NCBI RefSeq assembly: GCF_000172155.1
Contig: NZ_ABIZ01000001.1
Location: 4,249,105-4,313,104, forward strand
DNA length: 64,000 nt
Direction: 5' to 3'
Origin: Verrucomicrobium spinosum DSM 4136 = JCM 18804
Lineage (GTDB): Bacteria > Verrucomicrobiota > Verrucomicrobiia > Verrucomicrobiales > Verrucomicrobiaceae
The notes under the pieces are model-generated. The model ran no database searches, was not told the origin of the DNA, and was given only the letters and a program-made list of their open reading frames with translations. Below, one piece after another: positions 9,850-18,255 of this stretch. Each line of letters begins with the position of its first letter. The stretch's first letter is position 1. The position numbers were made by a program, and so were the translations under genes.

Positions 9850-9977
9850 CCCTGCGCCGTCATTGCATCTTGAACTGCCACGTATGGCAGACGTCAGCAG
9901 GCATCAGATTGGAGATTCAATAGGGACTGGTGACAATTCAGGTGTCATTTCCGGCATCGGGAGTATCTTCCTGCACC

Positions 9978-10430
9978 GTGAAATCCATTCTCGCGCCGTT
10001 TCAGCACCTGGAGATTCACAGTCTGCCAGCCGGGGAGATCGTCATGACCCAAGGTGAGCCTCATTGTCGCTTGCTGGTGTTGATTGAGGGCGCGGTGGAA
10101 GTGATCAAGGATGACGTCCGCGTGGCTCGCTCGCGGGAGCCCGGCGCGGTCTTTGGTGAACTGTCACTGCTTCTAGGCGGCCCTCATACCGCCACGGTCC
10201 GCACCACCCAGTCTTCCTCATTTTACGTACTGGATGATCCAACGGAATTTCTCCGCACTCATCCAGAGGCGGCCATGGAGCTCTGCCGCCTGCTCGCCCG
10301 CAGGATCGACGCTCTCAATCGCTACCTGGTGGATGTGAAACGCCAATTCGAAGGGCAGGAAGGCCACATGGGCATGATCGGCGACGTGCTCGATACCTTG
10401 ATGCACCATCAGCCGAAGGCTTCATCTTAG
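9978..10430 (+). CDS. cyclic nucleotide-binding (Crp-like sensory) domain protein
   Basis: About 150 residues from a GTG at 9978; an upstream GTG at 9930 gives 166. The cyclic-nucleotide-binding beta-roll is clear: LPAGEIVMTQGEP, RLLVLIEGAVEVIKDD, and the cap PGAVFGELSLLLGGPHTATVR. The phosphate-binding cassette has GELSLLLGGPHTATV where cAMP-binding proteins have GExxL...RxA, so nucleotide binding is uncertain. A short helical tail follows and no DNA-binding helix-turn-helix is present, so it is not a complete Crp regulator. It may act as a stand-alone sensor or regulate a partner protein. Confidence 0.8.
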   Translation: MKSILAPFQHLEIHSLPAGEIVMTQGEPHCRLLVLIEGAVEVIKDDVRVARSREPGAVFGELSLLLGGPHTATVRTTQSSSFYVLDDPTEFLRTHPEAAMELCRLLARRIDALNRYLVDVKRQFEGQEGHMGMIGDVLDTLMHHQPKASS

Positions 10431-10470
10431 CTGGGTTGCAGCGCGTTGGGCGTCTGACCATGATCAGGTC

Positions 10471-10496
10471 TGCCACGCCAGGGGTGTCGCGTGGCA
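10471..10496. terminator. inverted repeat between convergent genes, possible terminator
   Basis: TGCCACGC (10471-10478) pairs with GCGTGGCA (10489-10496) around a 10-base loop, 40 bases after the cyclic-nucleotide protein stop. A second short GC hairpin (GGGGC/GCCCC, 10547-10560) lies closer to the convergent metallophosphoesterase. Neither has a good U tract, so termination is a guess from position. Confidence 0.35.
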
Positions 10497-10594
10497 AAGC
10501 GGGATGCCTGCTCTACAACGTCTGGGGCGAAGCCAAGTAACGCGGTGGGGCAAGCGCCCCGTTTGCAGGGACCGACGCGAGTCAAAATCGCGAT

Positions 10595-11311
10595 TTAAAA
10601 CGCCACCGTCTCCGCCCCGCCGCTGCTGCACCAGCGCACCGTCCGGTTCTCCAGATCCACCCAAAGATGCGGCGGCGTGGAGGACATCTCGTACCCCGCA
10701 TTGAAGGCCAGAGTCGACCCCACCTTCGCCTGCCATGCGCCCTCCGCCTGGAAAGGCGCTTGGTGGACATGGCCGCTGAAGACCAGATCCGGTTTAAGCT
10801 CCTCAATCCATTCCTGTAGCTCAGGAGACCCGAAATGCACCTTGCCCGTCCAACTCAGGGGCGTGTGATCTGGCGGAGCATGGTGAACCCATATCCAGGT
10901 GCCTAGTCGTTTCGCACCCGCAGCCCGCAGGCCAGATAGAGCCGCCGCACGCTGGTCAGGATGCATTGTCCATGGACAGATGCTGACCGTCACATCCCCC
11001 ATTTCCACGCAGTCGCCGTCCACCTCAATCCCCGAGTCGCGCAAGTCCTGCATCCAGGCGGCCGCATATGCGGCCCCTTCTTCGGGCTGGTCCACATCGT
11101 GGTTGCCTGAAGACACCATCACCCGGGTGTCTCGTACCAGTCGGGTGAGATATTTCTCCACCACCTGACTCTGCACATCCACAGTGACATACGATCCGAT
11201 GTCCAGGAAATCACCCGCCAGGACCATGGCGTCCACCTCTGCCACCTGCCGGAGCAGCCAGTCGAACTGCTTCAGATTGTAGTGCAGGTCCGCGGTGATA
11301 AGGAGCTTCAT
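10595..11311 (-). CDS. metallophosphoesterase
   Basis: About 238 residues from the ATG at 11311. The calcineurin-like phosphoesterase motifs appear in order: ADLHYN (residues 7-12), LAGDFLDIG, SSGNHDVD and SGHVHQAP near the C-terminus. These supply the Asp, His and Asn ligands of the dinuclear metal site. An in-frame ATG 15 bases upstream is possible but adds an untypical MPCHR. The protein is cytoplasmic with no signal peptide. The substrate (phosphodiester, nucleotide or protein phosphate) cannot be told from the sequence. Confidence 0.88.
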   Translation of the reverse strand: MKLLITADLHYNLKQFDWLLRQVAEVDAMVLAGDFLDIGSYVTVDVQSQVVEKYLTRLVRDTRVMVSSGNHDVDQPEEGAAYAAAWMQDLRDSGIEVDGDCVEMGDVTVSICPWTMHPDQRAAALSGLRAAGAKRLGTWIWVHHAPPDHTPLSWTGKVHFGSPELQEWIEELKPDLVFSGHVHQAPFQAEGAWQAKVGSTLAFNAGYEMSSTPPHLWVDLENRTVRWCSSGGAETVAF

Positions 11312-11425
11312 GCGGTGGCAGGGCACAGGTGTAGATCAACTTCGTACCAGATCAAGACCGCATGAGCCAATCTTCATTGACATTGGAGCAGACTGGCTTC
11401 TGCTGGAAAGCCCAATTTCTCAGGA

Positions 11426-12316
11426 ATGAAGTCTGCCAGCACGCCCCCACCCCCGCACCAGTTGCTCACCGCCCACTGGCCCGCCTACCGGTTGCTGGAC
11501 ACGGGTGCAGGCAGAAAGCTGGAGCAATGGGGTACCCACATCATTCAGAGGGATGAACCCAAAGCCTGGTGGAAGCCCACTCTGCCCAAATCAGAATGGC
11601 AGAGGGCGGTGAACCAACTGGATGCGAAGACGGGTGTCACCGTCGGCGGGAAGGAGATTTCCTGGACCCTGCCCCTTCAGGATCTACAGATACGCCTCCG
11701 CCTGACCCCCGGCTCCCGTCACGTGGGGGCGTTTCCTGAGATGGCACCCCAGTGGCTCTGGCTTCAGCAGAAGATCCGGGCCATGAAGGATCCCAAGCCC
11801 AAGGTCCTCAACCTCTTTGGCTACACCGGCATTGCCTCTGTGATGGCCGCAGCCGCCGGAGCAGAGGTGGTCCATGTGGACGCCTCCCGCCCCTCTCTGG
11901 ATTGGGCGCGAGAAAATCTCGAAATGAATCCCAAGACAACCCACAGCAGCACCGTCCGATGGATGCTGGACGATGCTTTCGCATTCGTGCAACGGGAAGT
12001 CCGGCGAGGGAACCAGTACGCTGGCATCCTGCTCGATCCTCCCAGCTATGGGAAGGGACCCAAGGGCCAGATTTGGAAAGCTGAGGAGCAACTCCACGAA
12101 CTCCTCACCACCTGCAAGTCCCTGCTGCGGGAGAAAGATGCCCTGTTCATCCTGACGCTCTACAACCTCTCCATCTCCGCCTATTCCGTGCACAACCTGC
12201 TTCGCCAGGTCTTCGCCCTTCCCTCTCCTGCGATCGAGATCGGCGAGCTTGGTTTGGTGGATGAGTCAGCTGGCAACGTGCTGTCACTGGCCAACTACGG
12301 CAGGTTCGCACGTTGA
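11426..12316 (+). CDS. class I SAM-dependent methyltransferase, RlmI/RlmL-like
   Basis: 296 residues. The N-terminal part (1-100) resembles the small beta domain preceding rRNA cytosine/guanine methyltransferase cores. The SAM-binding motif I is VLNLFGYTGIASVMAAAAGA, the acidic post-I is VVHVDASRPSLDWARENL, and motif IV is ILLDPPSYGKG (DPPxYG), as in RlmI-type and related RNA methyltransferases. The target is probably rRNA or another RNA, but no defined position can be assigned. The next gene on the opposite strand ends 12 bases away, so the two are convergent. Confidence 0.85.
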   Translation: MKSASTPPPPHQLLTAHWPAYRLLDTGAGRKLEQWGTHIIQRDEPKAWWKPTLPKSEWQRAVNQLDAKTGVTVGGKEISWTLPLQDLQIRLRLTPGSRHVGAFPEMAPQWLWLQQKIRAMKDPKPKVLNLFGYTGIASVMAAAAGAEVVHVDASRPSLDWARENLEMNPKTTHSSTVRWMLDDAFAFVQREVRRGNQYAGILLDPPSYGKGPKGQIWKAEEQLHELLTTCKSLLREKDALFILTLYNLSISAYSVHNLLRQVFALPSPAIEIGELGLVDESAGNVLSLANYGRFAR

Positions 12317-12327
12317 GGCATCACGTA

Positions 12328-13350
12328 TCAGGACGCATCCCGCAAAACTGCCTCGACCTCTGCCGAGGTTGTCTTCCACGAGCACATGAATCTCGCTCCG
12401 CCACCGATGAAGCTGTAGTACTTCCATCCAGCCTTCTTGAGCTTTTGATCCACCGCCTCCGGCAATTTAGCGAAGACGGCATTCGCCTCCACCGGATGGA
12501 GAAGCTCTATTCCTTCAATTTGACGGAGTCCTTCAGCCAGAGTCCGGGCGTGGTCATTCGCCTGGCGGCCATACTTCAACCAAGCACCGCCTTTGATCAG
12601 GCGCCGCCATTGGGCAGAAATGAATCTCATCTTGCTGGCCAACTGCCCCGCCTGCTTGCAGCGCCAGGCGAAGTCGCGGCTCAGATTTTTGTCGAAGAAG
12701 ACCACCGCCTCGGTCATTGCCATGCCATTTTTCGTACCGCCAAAGCACAACACGTCCACCCCCGCGCGCCAGGTGATGTCCGCGGGAGAGCAGCTCAGAG
12801 ACGCCACGGCATTCGAAAACCGCGCTCCATCCATGTGAATGGCCACTCCCTTGCTCCGGGTCACGCCCCATAATTCCTTCAACTCCTCAGGCCGGTAAAC
12901 CGTGCCAAACTCTGTGCTCTGGCTGACGCTCAGGGCCCTCGCCTTGGGATAGTGCAGATCCTGCCGGTGGGTGATAAGCCGGGACACATCAGCAGGATGA
13001 CACTTCCCCATCTCCCCCTGGGCCAGGAGGATTTTGGAGCCGTTGGAGAAGAACTCTGGAGCCCCGCACTCATCCGTCTCCACGTGTGCCACCTGGTGGG
13101 CGATCACACTGTGATAGCTCTGGCAAAGAGACGCCAGGGAGAGCGAGTTGGCGGCCGTGCCAGTGAAGACAAAGTACACGTCACAATCGGTCTCAAACAG
13201 TTCACGGAAAGCATCGCAGGCCTCCCGGGTCAGGTGATCGTCCCCATAGGAGGGTTGATGCCCCTCATTGGCCTCTTGGAGCGCCTCCCAAGCCTCGGGA
13301 CAAATTCCTGCGGTGTTGTCACTCGCAAACTGGCATCCTGGTACGATCAT
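12328..13350 (-). CDS. ltaE: low-specificity L-threonine aldolase
   Basis: 340 residues from the ATG at 13350. This is a PLP-dependent fold-type I enzyme that cleaves L-threonine or allo-threonine to glycine and acetaldehyde. Family motifs seen: FASDNTAGICPEAW at the N-terminus, SYGDDHLT, FTGTAANSL, the PLP-ring Asp in IHMDGARFSNA (D174) and the Schiff-base lysine in FGGTKNGM (K207). The open frame extends further upstream, but that part is only the antisense of the divergent gene. The start lies just 6 bases from the start of the ADP-ribosylglycohydrolase gene. Confidence 0.9.
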   Translation of the reverse strand: MIVPGCQFASDNTAGICPEAWEALQEANEGHQPSYGDDHLTREACDAFRELFETDCDVYFVFTGTAANSLSLASLCQSYHSVIAHQVAHVETDECGAPEFFSNGSKILLAQGEMGKCHPADVSRLITHRQDLHYPKARALSVSQSTEFGTVYRPEELKELWGVTRSKGVAIHMDGARFSNAVASLSCSPADITWRAGVDVLCFGGTKNGMAMTEAVVFFDKNLSRDFAWRCKQAGQLASKMRFISAQWRRLIKGGAWLKYGRQANDHARTLAEGLRQIEGIELLHPVEANAVFAKLPEAVDQKLKKAGWKYYSFIGGGARFMCSWKTTSAEVEAVLRDAS

Positions 13351-13356
13351 ACGAAC

Positions 13357-14325
13357 ATGATGGAGAAGACGCCAGGGTTGGAAAGTCAAATTGCGGGCTC
13401 CCTGTGGGGAGCCGTGGTGGGAGACGCCTTGGGAGTGCCGGCAGAGTTCCGCAGTCGCCAGGACCTGGCACAGAATCCGATCGTCACGATGACCGGCAAC
13501 GGCACCCACCACCAACCACCCGGCACCTGGTCGGACGATTCCTCTCTGATCTTCTGCACGGTGGAGTCTCTGCTGGAGTGCAACCATCTGGTCGCCCAAG
13601 ACATGGCCGAGCGCTTCCTGCGCTGGTTGCGCCGCGGCTACTGGACGCCCTACGGAGAGGTTTTCGACCTGGGCATCGCCACCCGTCAGGCGCTGGCCCG
13701 GTTTGCGGAGGGGCGCCCCGTGGCACGCTGTGGCGGTCGGGAAGAGTTCGACAATGGCAACGGCTCAATCATGCGCCTCATTCCCGTCTCACTCTGGGTC
13801 TGCAACACGACCCCAGAGGAGGCCGTCGCATCCTCCCACCTGGCGTCCATCATCACCCACGCCCACCCACGCTCACAGATGGTGTGCGGCTTTTTCACCA
13901 TTATCGTCCGGGGCCTGTACCAGCAGCTATCACCCTTGGAAGCCTTGAAGCAAGCCTGGTCACAAGCCGAGGCTCTGTACTCCACCGATGAGGAGTTCCA
14001 CAACGAATGGCCCGCACTGCACAAGATGCACCCAGACATCCTCCCCCACATGAGTGAGTCGGAGGTACCCAGCAGCGGCTACTGCGTCCATACCCTGGAG
14101 GCCGCTGTCTGGACCCTGCTGCACACCACCAACTTCGAAGAGTGCGTCCTGCGAGCCGTCAATCTCGGTGAAGACACGGACACCACTGGCTGCGTGGCCG
14201 GTGCCCTTGCGGGCCTGACTTACGGCATCGAAGCGGTCCCTGCACAATGGACCCGGGCTCTGGCCAGACATGATGATGTCACGGAAATCATCTCCAGGTT
14301 CACCGAAAGGTTGACCCGGCGTTGA
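13357..14325 (+). CDS. ADP-ribosylglycohydrolase family protein
   Basis: 322 residues. The ADP-ribosylglycohydrolase (DraG/ARH) fold is shown by GSLWGAVVGDALGVPAEF at 14-31, the metal-binding TWSDDSS at 57-63, GNGSIMR, and the second metal site NLGEDTDTTGCVAGALAGL near the C-terminus. Such enzymes remove ADP-ribose from proteins, DNA or small molecules using two Mg ions bound by the Asp pairs. The frame is open upstream to 12952, but that part is the shadow of ltaE. With the macro-domain protein at 49020 this is one of two ADP-ribose-processing enzymes in the window. Confidence 0.9.
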   Translation: MMEKTPGLESQIAGSLWGAVVGDALGVPAEFRSRQDLAQNPIVTMTGNGTHHQPPGTWSDDSSLIFCTVESLLECNHLVAQDMAERFLRWLRRGYWTPYGEVFDLGIATRQALARFAEGRPVARCGGREEFDNGNGSIMRLIPVSLWVCNTTPEEAVASSHLASIITHAHPRSQMVCGFFTIIVRGLYQQLSPLEALKQAWSQAEALYSTDEEFHNEWPALHKMHPDILPHMSESEVPSSGYCVHTLEAAVWTLLHTTNFEECVLRAVNLGEDTDTTGCVAGALAGLTYGIEAVPAQWTRALARHDDVTEIISRFTERLTRR

Positions 14326-14380
14326 CGAATCCATTTGCGCCCGCCATTCCACATGACACACTCCGGGGAAACGAACCCTT

Positions 14381-14875
14381 ATGCGCTGCCCCAAGTGCGG
14401 AACTCTCGAAGACAAAGTCATCGATTCGCGTGAAGCGAAGGATGGCAGCTCGGTGCGCCGTCGCAGGGAGTGTCTTTCCTGCAACCATCGGTTTACCACG
14501 TATGAGCAGGTGGAACACGAAGAGCTGCGGGTGATCAAGCGCAACGAATCGCGGCAGCCTTTCAGCAGGGCAAAACTGATCGACAGCATGAAGAAAGCCT
14601 GCGGCAAGCGACCTGTCGGCATTGAGCTGCTGGAGCATGCCGCAGACGCCATCATCACCGAGATCAGCGCCGCTGGTTACCGTGAGGTACCCTCCCGCGT
14701 GCTCGGCGTGAAGGTGATGCAGCACTTGGAGGCCATCGACCACATCTCCTATGTGCGGTATGCCTCCATCTACCGCGAATTCCAGGAATTGGGTGAGTTC
14801 ATAAGCGAAATCAACTCCTTGGAAACCCGGGTGCCACGTGACGTGAAGCAACCGGAGCTCTTCCGCAAAATGTAG
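14381..14875 (+). CDS. nrdR: transcriptional repressor NrdR
   Basis: 164 residues. The N-terminal zinc ribbon has C3/C6 (CPKC) and C31/C34 (CLSC) with the basic RRRREC segment, and is followed by the ATP-cone (RVIKRNESRQPFSRAKLIDS). NrdR senses ATP/dATP and represses ribonucleotide reductase operons through NrdR boxes. The length and motifs are those of the family. No ribonucleotide reductase gene or pair of NrdR boxes is nearby, so it acts on distant targets. The HIT gene follows directly. Confidence 0.96.
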   Translation: MRCPKCGTLEDKVIDSREAKDGSSVRRRRECLSCNHRFTTYEQVEHEELRVIKRNESRQPFSRAKLIDSMKKACGKRPVGIELLEHAADAIITEISAAGYREVPSRVLGVKVMQHLEAIDHISYVRYASIYREFQELGEFISEINSLETRVPRDVKQPELFRKM

Positions 14876-14911
14876 GTGCGGGACCGCCCCTTCCCTGCTC
14901 CAATGGCGGGC

Positions 14912-15256
14912 ATGACGCTGTTCCAAAAGATTCTGGCCCGCGAGATCCCTGCCACCTTTATTTACGAAGACGACGACTGCTTCGCGATCAAGGACATCAA
15001 TCCCCAGGCACCCGTCCATGTGCTGGTGATCCCCAAGACGGTCATTCCCCGCGTCGGTGACGCCGTGCCTGCGGATCAGGGCACTCTGGGCACCCTCCTC
15101 CTCGCCGCTGGCAAGATCGCCACCCAGTTGGGAGTCAACGCCACAGACAAGGGCTTCCGCTTGGTGATCAATCACGGGCGCGATGCCGGTGAGACGGTGC
15201 CTCACATGCACGTGCACCTGCTGGCGGGTCGTGATCTGACCTGGCCTCCTGGTTGA
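14912..15256 (+). CDS. HIT family (Hint/PKCI-like) nucleotide-binding hydrolase
   Basis: About 114 residues from the ATG at 14912; a GTG at 14876, immediately after the nrdR stop, is possible. The opening MTLFQKILAREIPATFIYEDD and the catalytic HIT triad HMHVHLL near the C-terminus are diagnostic of Hint-type phosphoramidases (AMP-lysine/AMP-NH2 hydrolysis), which are general house-cleaning enzymes. It probably shares a transcript with nrdR and ends at a strong terminator. Confidence 0.93.
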   Translation: MTLFQKILAREIPATFIYEDDDCFAIKDINPQAPVHVLVIPKTVIPRVGDAVPADQGTLGTLLLAAGKIATQLGVNATDKGFRLVINHGRDAGETVPHMHVHLLAGRDLTWPPG

Positions 15257-15294
15257 TGCAGGACGAGCGGTTCAGGAGACTATCTCCAGCACAA

Positions 15295-15323
15295 AAAAGG
15301 GCGGTCGTGAAGACCGCCCTTTT
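15295..15323. terminator. bidirectional rho-independent terminator
   Basis: AAAAGGGCGGTC (15295-15306) pairs perfectly with GACCGCCCTTTT (15312-15323) around a 5-base loop, flanked by A on the left and T on the right. It lies between the convergent HIT and cstA genes and can serve both. Confidence 0.88.
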
Positions 15324-15347
15324 CATTGGAATCTCAACTCAATCCAC

Positions 15348-17420
15348 TCAGACCGCATCCGGCAACCGGACATACGGACCTTCCTTGAGAACGGAAGGCT
15401 TCAGACCGCGGAGGATCTTCACCCACTCCAGAACGCAGCCAATCACGATAACCGCCACAAATAGGAGGAAGAGCGAAGTGATGCCCACGTCCACCTTTGC
15501 GTTAAAGATCGCTGTATGAGCCTCCTTGATTTGAATAGCTGTCAAAGGGACGTTGTCTATGGAACCCGCAGCAAGCACTGCCTGATGTTTTGCAATTTCA
15601 GGAAGGAATCCGGCCGCATTGGGCGAGAAGATCTTCATGTACCCGGCACTGAACGTCACACAGAGCAGGAAGACCAGTGGCACCATGGTACACCAAGCAT
15701 ATTTGGCCCGGCCCATCTTGATAATGATGGTCGTGCCCAGGCAAAACGCGATCACCGACAGCAACTGGTTGGCAATGCCGAAGATTGGCCAAAGGCTCTT
15801 TGCGATACCCGATGGATCTATGGCACCATTGTAGAGAAAGTACCCCCAAGCCGCCACGAGGGCTGCGCTTGCAACAATGTTGCCCAGCCAGGAACTCGTA
15901 TCTCCCAACGGTTTGTAAAATGTGCCTAGCAAGTCCTGCAAGATAAACCTCCCAACACGCGTGCCAGCATCGAGCGTCGTCAAAATAAAGAGCGCCTCGA
16001 ACATGATGGCGAAGTGATACCAAAGGTCGAGGAGGCCATGGCCCGTGTTGAATTTCTTGAACACGGAATCAAACATCGCAGCCATCCCAACAGCGAAAGT
16101 TGGAGCCCCCCCTACCTTGCCCACCAAATTCGGTTCCCCCATGTCCTTGGAGAGCTGTTGCATCTCCGCCACCGTCACAGGAAAACCAGCAGCGTTGACG
16201 TCCTGAATGGCTTTCTCAATGGCACCTGGCTTGTCATACTTCACTGGGCTGTTGATGGCGAAATACTGGCCAGGTTGAAGGGCGCAGGCGGCAATGATCG
16301 CCATCAGGGCGACAAGCATCTCCGTCACCATGGCACCGTATCCCACCATGCGAATCTCCTTCTCCCGACTCATCAGTTTCGGCGTGGTGCCGGATGAGAT
16401 GAGCGAATGGAAACCAGAGATGGCTCCGCAAGCGATCGTGATACACACGAAAGGAAACACCGGGCCAGCCACCACCCAACCGCCTCCGTTCACAAACTTT
16501 GTCACGGGCGGCATGTGCAGCGGCGGCGCCACCAGCACGATGAAGATGCCCAGCAGGGCCACCGTGCCCAGCTTCATGAAGGTGCTGAGGTAGTCACGTG
16601 GAGCGAGGAGCAACCACACCGGAAGCACCGAGGCACAGAAACCGTAGATCATGATCGCCCAGGCCAGCGACGTATCGCTCCAGGTGAGCATGGCGTTCAT
16701 CTCCGGCGTGAGAAGGCGTCCGCCCCACACGCACCCGAGCAGGCCAATCACACCAAATGCGGAGACCGTCCCGACCTTCATCCCGGCCCGGATCGCCAGC
16801 CCCATGATCATGGCCAGAGGAATGGTCATGGCGATGGTGAACAGGCCCCAAGGGCTGTGCGCCAGGGCCTTGACGACCACCAGACCAAGCACCGCCAGGA
16901 TGATGACCATGATCGCCAGCAGGCTGATCATCGCCACCAGACCGATGAACGGGTTGATTTCGTCCTTCAACATCTGGCCCAGCGACTTGCCCTCGCGTCG
17001 CATCGAACTGAACAAAACGACCGCATCGTGCACACCGCCTCCCAGCGTGGCCCCGATCAGAATCCAAAGCGTCCCGGGAAGGTAGCCAAACTGGGCGGCA
17101 AGTACCGGCCCCACCAGCGGCCCCGGACCGGCGATGGCGGCGAAGTGATGGCCGAACACCACCCACTTGTTGGTGGGCACAAAGTCTTTGCCGTCGGCCT
17201 TCGTGACCGCGGGAGGAGCCCGATGGTCATCCAAGACCAGCACCTTTGCCATCAGCCAGGCGCTGTAGAACCGGTAGCTTACCGCGAATGCACAGACCCC
17301 GGCCACGACCAGCCAGAGAGCGTTCACCGGCTCCCCGCGTTGGAAAGCTGACACCGCCACGGCCACTGCGCCCAGCACAGAAATGGCAAACCAAATGAGA
17401 ATACGCCAGAATTTTGACAT
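15348..17420 (-). CDS. cstA: carbon starvation protein CstA family (peptide/pyruvate-type permease)
   Basis: About 690 residues from the ATG at 17420; an in-frame start 81 bases upstream would add an unlikely hydrophilic tail. The protein is polytopic with many membrane helices. CstA family marks include the YRFYSAWLMAKVL stretch, KDFVPTNKWVVFGHHFAAIAGPGPLVGPVLAAQFG, GGGVHDAVVLFSSMRR, and a C-terminal five-helix CstA domain. CstA/BtsT transporters take up peptides or pyruvate during carbon limitation. The gene stands alone, divergent from the dipeptidase gene with 93 bases between starts. Confidence 0.94.
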   Translation of the reverse strand: MSKFWRILIWFAISVLGAVAVAVSAFQRGEPVNALWLVVAGVCAFAVSYRFYSAWLMAKVLVLDDHRAPPAVTKADGKDFVPTNKWVVFGHHFAAIAGPGPLVGPVLAAQFGYLPGTLWILIGATLGGGVHDAVVLFSSMRREGKSLGQMLKDEINPFIGLVAMISLLAIMVIILAVLGLVVVKALAHSPWGLFTIAMTIPLAMIMGLAIRAGMKVGTVSAFGVIGLLGCVWGGRLLTPEMNAMLTWSDTSLAWAIMIYGFCASVLPVWLLLAPRDYLSTFMKLGTVALLGIFIVLVAPPLHMPPVTKFVNGGGWVVAGPVFPFVCITIACGAISGFHSLISSGTTPKLMSREKEIRMVGYGAMVTEMLVALMAIIAACALQPGQYFAINSPVKYDKPGAIEKAIQDVNAAGFPVTVAEMQQLSKDMGEPNLVGKVGGAPTFAVGMAAMFDSVFKKFNTGHGLLDLWYHFAIMFEALFILTTLDAGTRVGRFILQDLLGTFYKPLGDTSSWLGNIVASAALVAAWGYFLYNGAIDPSGIAKSLWPIFGIANQLLSVIAFCLGTTIIIKMGRAKYAWCTMVPLVFLLCVTFSAGYMKIFSPNAAGFLPEIAKHQAVLAAGSIDNVPLTAIQIKEAHTAIFNAKVDVGITSLFLLFVAVIVIGCVLEWVKILRGLKPSVLKEGPYVRLPDAV

Positions 17421-17513
17421 GTGAAATATGTATAGGAAGAGGAAGTGCCAGTGGCAAGCGTCCCGTGAACGCTTTCTGCTCACGTTCTCGATTTCAGGCA
17501 ACGCCCACCGTAA

Positions 17514-18188
17514 ATGAACTTTTGCAGCATGAGGTCTCTCAACGTCCTGCCCGCCCTATTGCTTGTCTTCACGACGGCAATGCTGCACAAGCTGCCCGCA
17601 GAAACGAAGGTTCCCTCCGTTCCTACCAAGGAGGACCTCGAGTTTGTGGAAGTCATCAAGTTCATCCCCAACCTCGTCGTGGATCTGCCCTATGCCTCCG
17701 AGCAGAACTTTTTCAAGAAGCGCTTCTACTCCGCCAACCGCTGTTTTCTCCGGCGCGGCGTAGCAGAGCGTCTCGCAGAGGTCCAAAAGTCGCTCAATGC
17801 GAAAGGCCTCGGCCTGAAGCTCTGGGATGGCTACCGTCCCCGCCGGGTGCAGTGGGAGTTCTGGAAAGTGCTCCCAGATCCTCGCTATGTCGCCGACCCT
17901 AAGGAAGGTTCTCGTCATAATCGCGGTGCCGCCGTGGATGTCACTTTGGTGGATCTCACCACGGGCTTGGAACTTTCCATGCCCACCGGATTCGATGACT
18001 TCAGCCCCAAGGCTGCCTCAGATTTCCCGCTCCTTCCTCCCCTGGCGATCAAGCATCGCGAGTTGCTGCATCAGGCCATGAGACGGCAGGATTTCAGCCC
18101 GTTGCCGAGCGAGTGGTGGCACTTCGACGCCCCAGGCTGGCAGCAATACCCGCTCGAAGATCGGGACCTGCTCGCTGAACTTCCTTGA
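17514..18188 (+). CDS. exported D-alanyl-D-alanine dipeptidase (M15 family)
   Basis: 224 residues with an N-terminal hydrophobic signal (about 8-25). M15D motifs are present: GYRP (R108), SRHNRGAAVDVTL with zinc ligands H135 and D142, and SEWWHFD with the catalytic Glu (E200) and third zinc ligand H203. This is the VanX/DdpX arrangement, which hydrolyses D-Ala-D-Ala released from peptidoglycan. Nothing around it suggests vancomycin resistance (no VanA/VanH), so cell-wall recycling is more likely. An ATG 15 bases downstream is an alternative start. Confidence 0.9.
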   Translation: MNFCSMRSLNVLPALLLVFTTAMLHKLPAETKVPSVPTKEDLEFVEVIKFIPNLVVDLPYASEQNFFKKRFYSANRCFLRRGVAERLAEVQKSLNAKGLGLKLWDGYRPRRVQWEFWKVLPDPRYVADPKEGSRHNRGAAVDVTLVDLTTGLELSMPTGFDDFSPKAASDFPLLPPLAIKHRELLHQAMRRQDFSPLPSEWWHFDAPGWQQYPLEDRDLLAELP

Positions 18189-18255
18189 ACGTCTGCTCCG
18201 GCCCTGCCCTTTTTTCCTTGTTCCTTTCTCAAATCTCGGGATAGTCCACCTTCCC

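Noticed and set aside
12952-13356. Upstream extension of the ADP-ribosylglycohydrolase frame
   Set aside because: It overlaps the N-terminal half of ltaE and lacks coding character; the family begins near MMEKTPGLESQ.
17514-18188. Vancomycin resistance (VanX) gene
   Set aside because: The enzyme family fits, but VanA, VanH and regulators are missing, so cell-wall recycling is the simpler reading.
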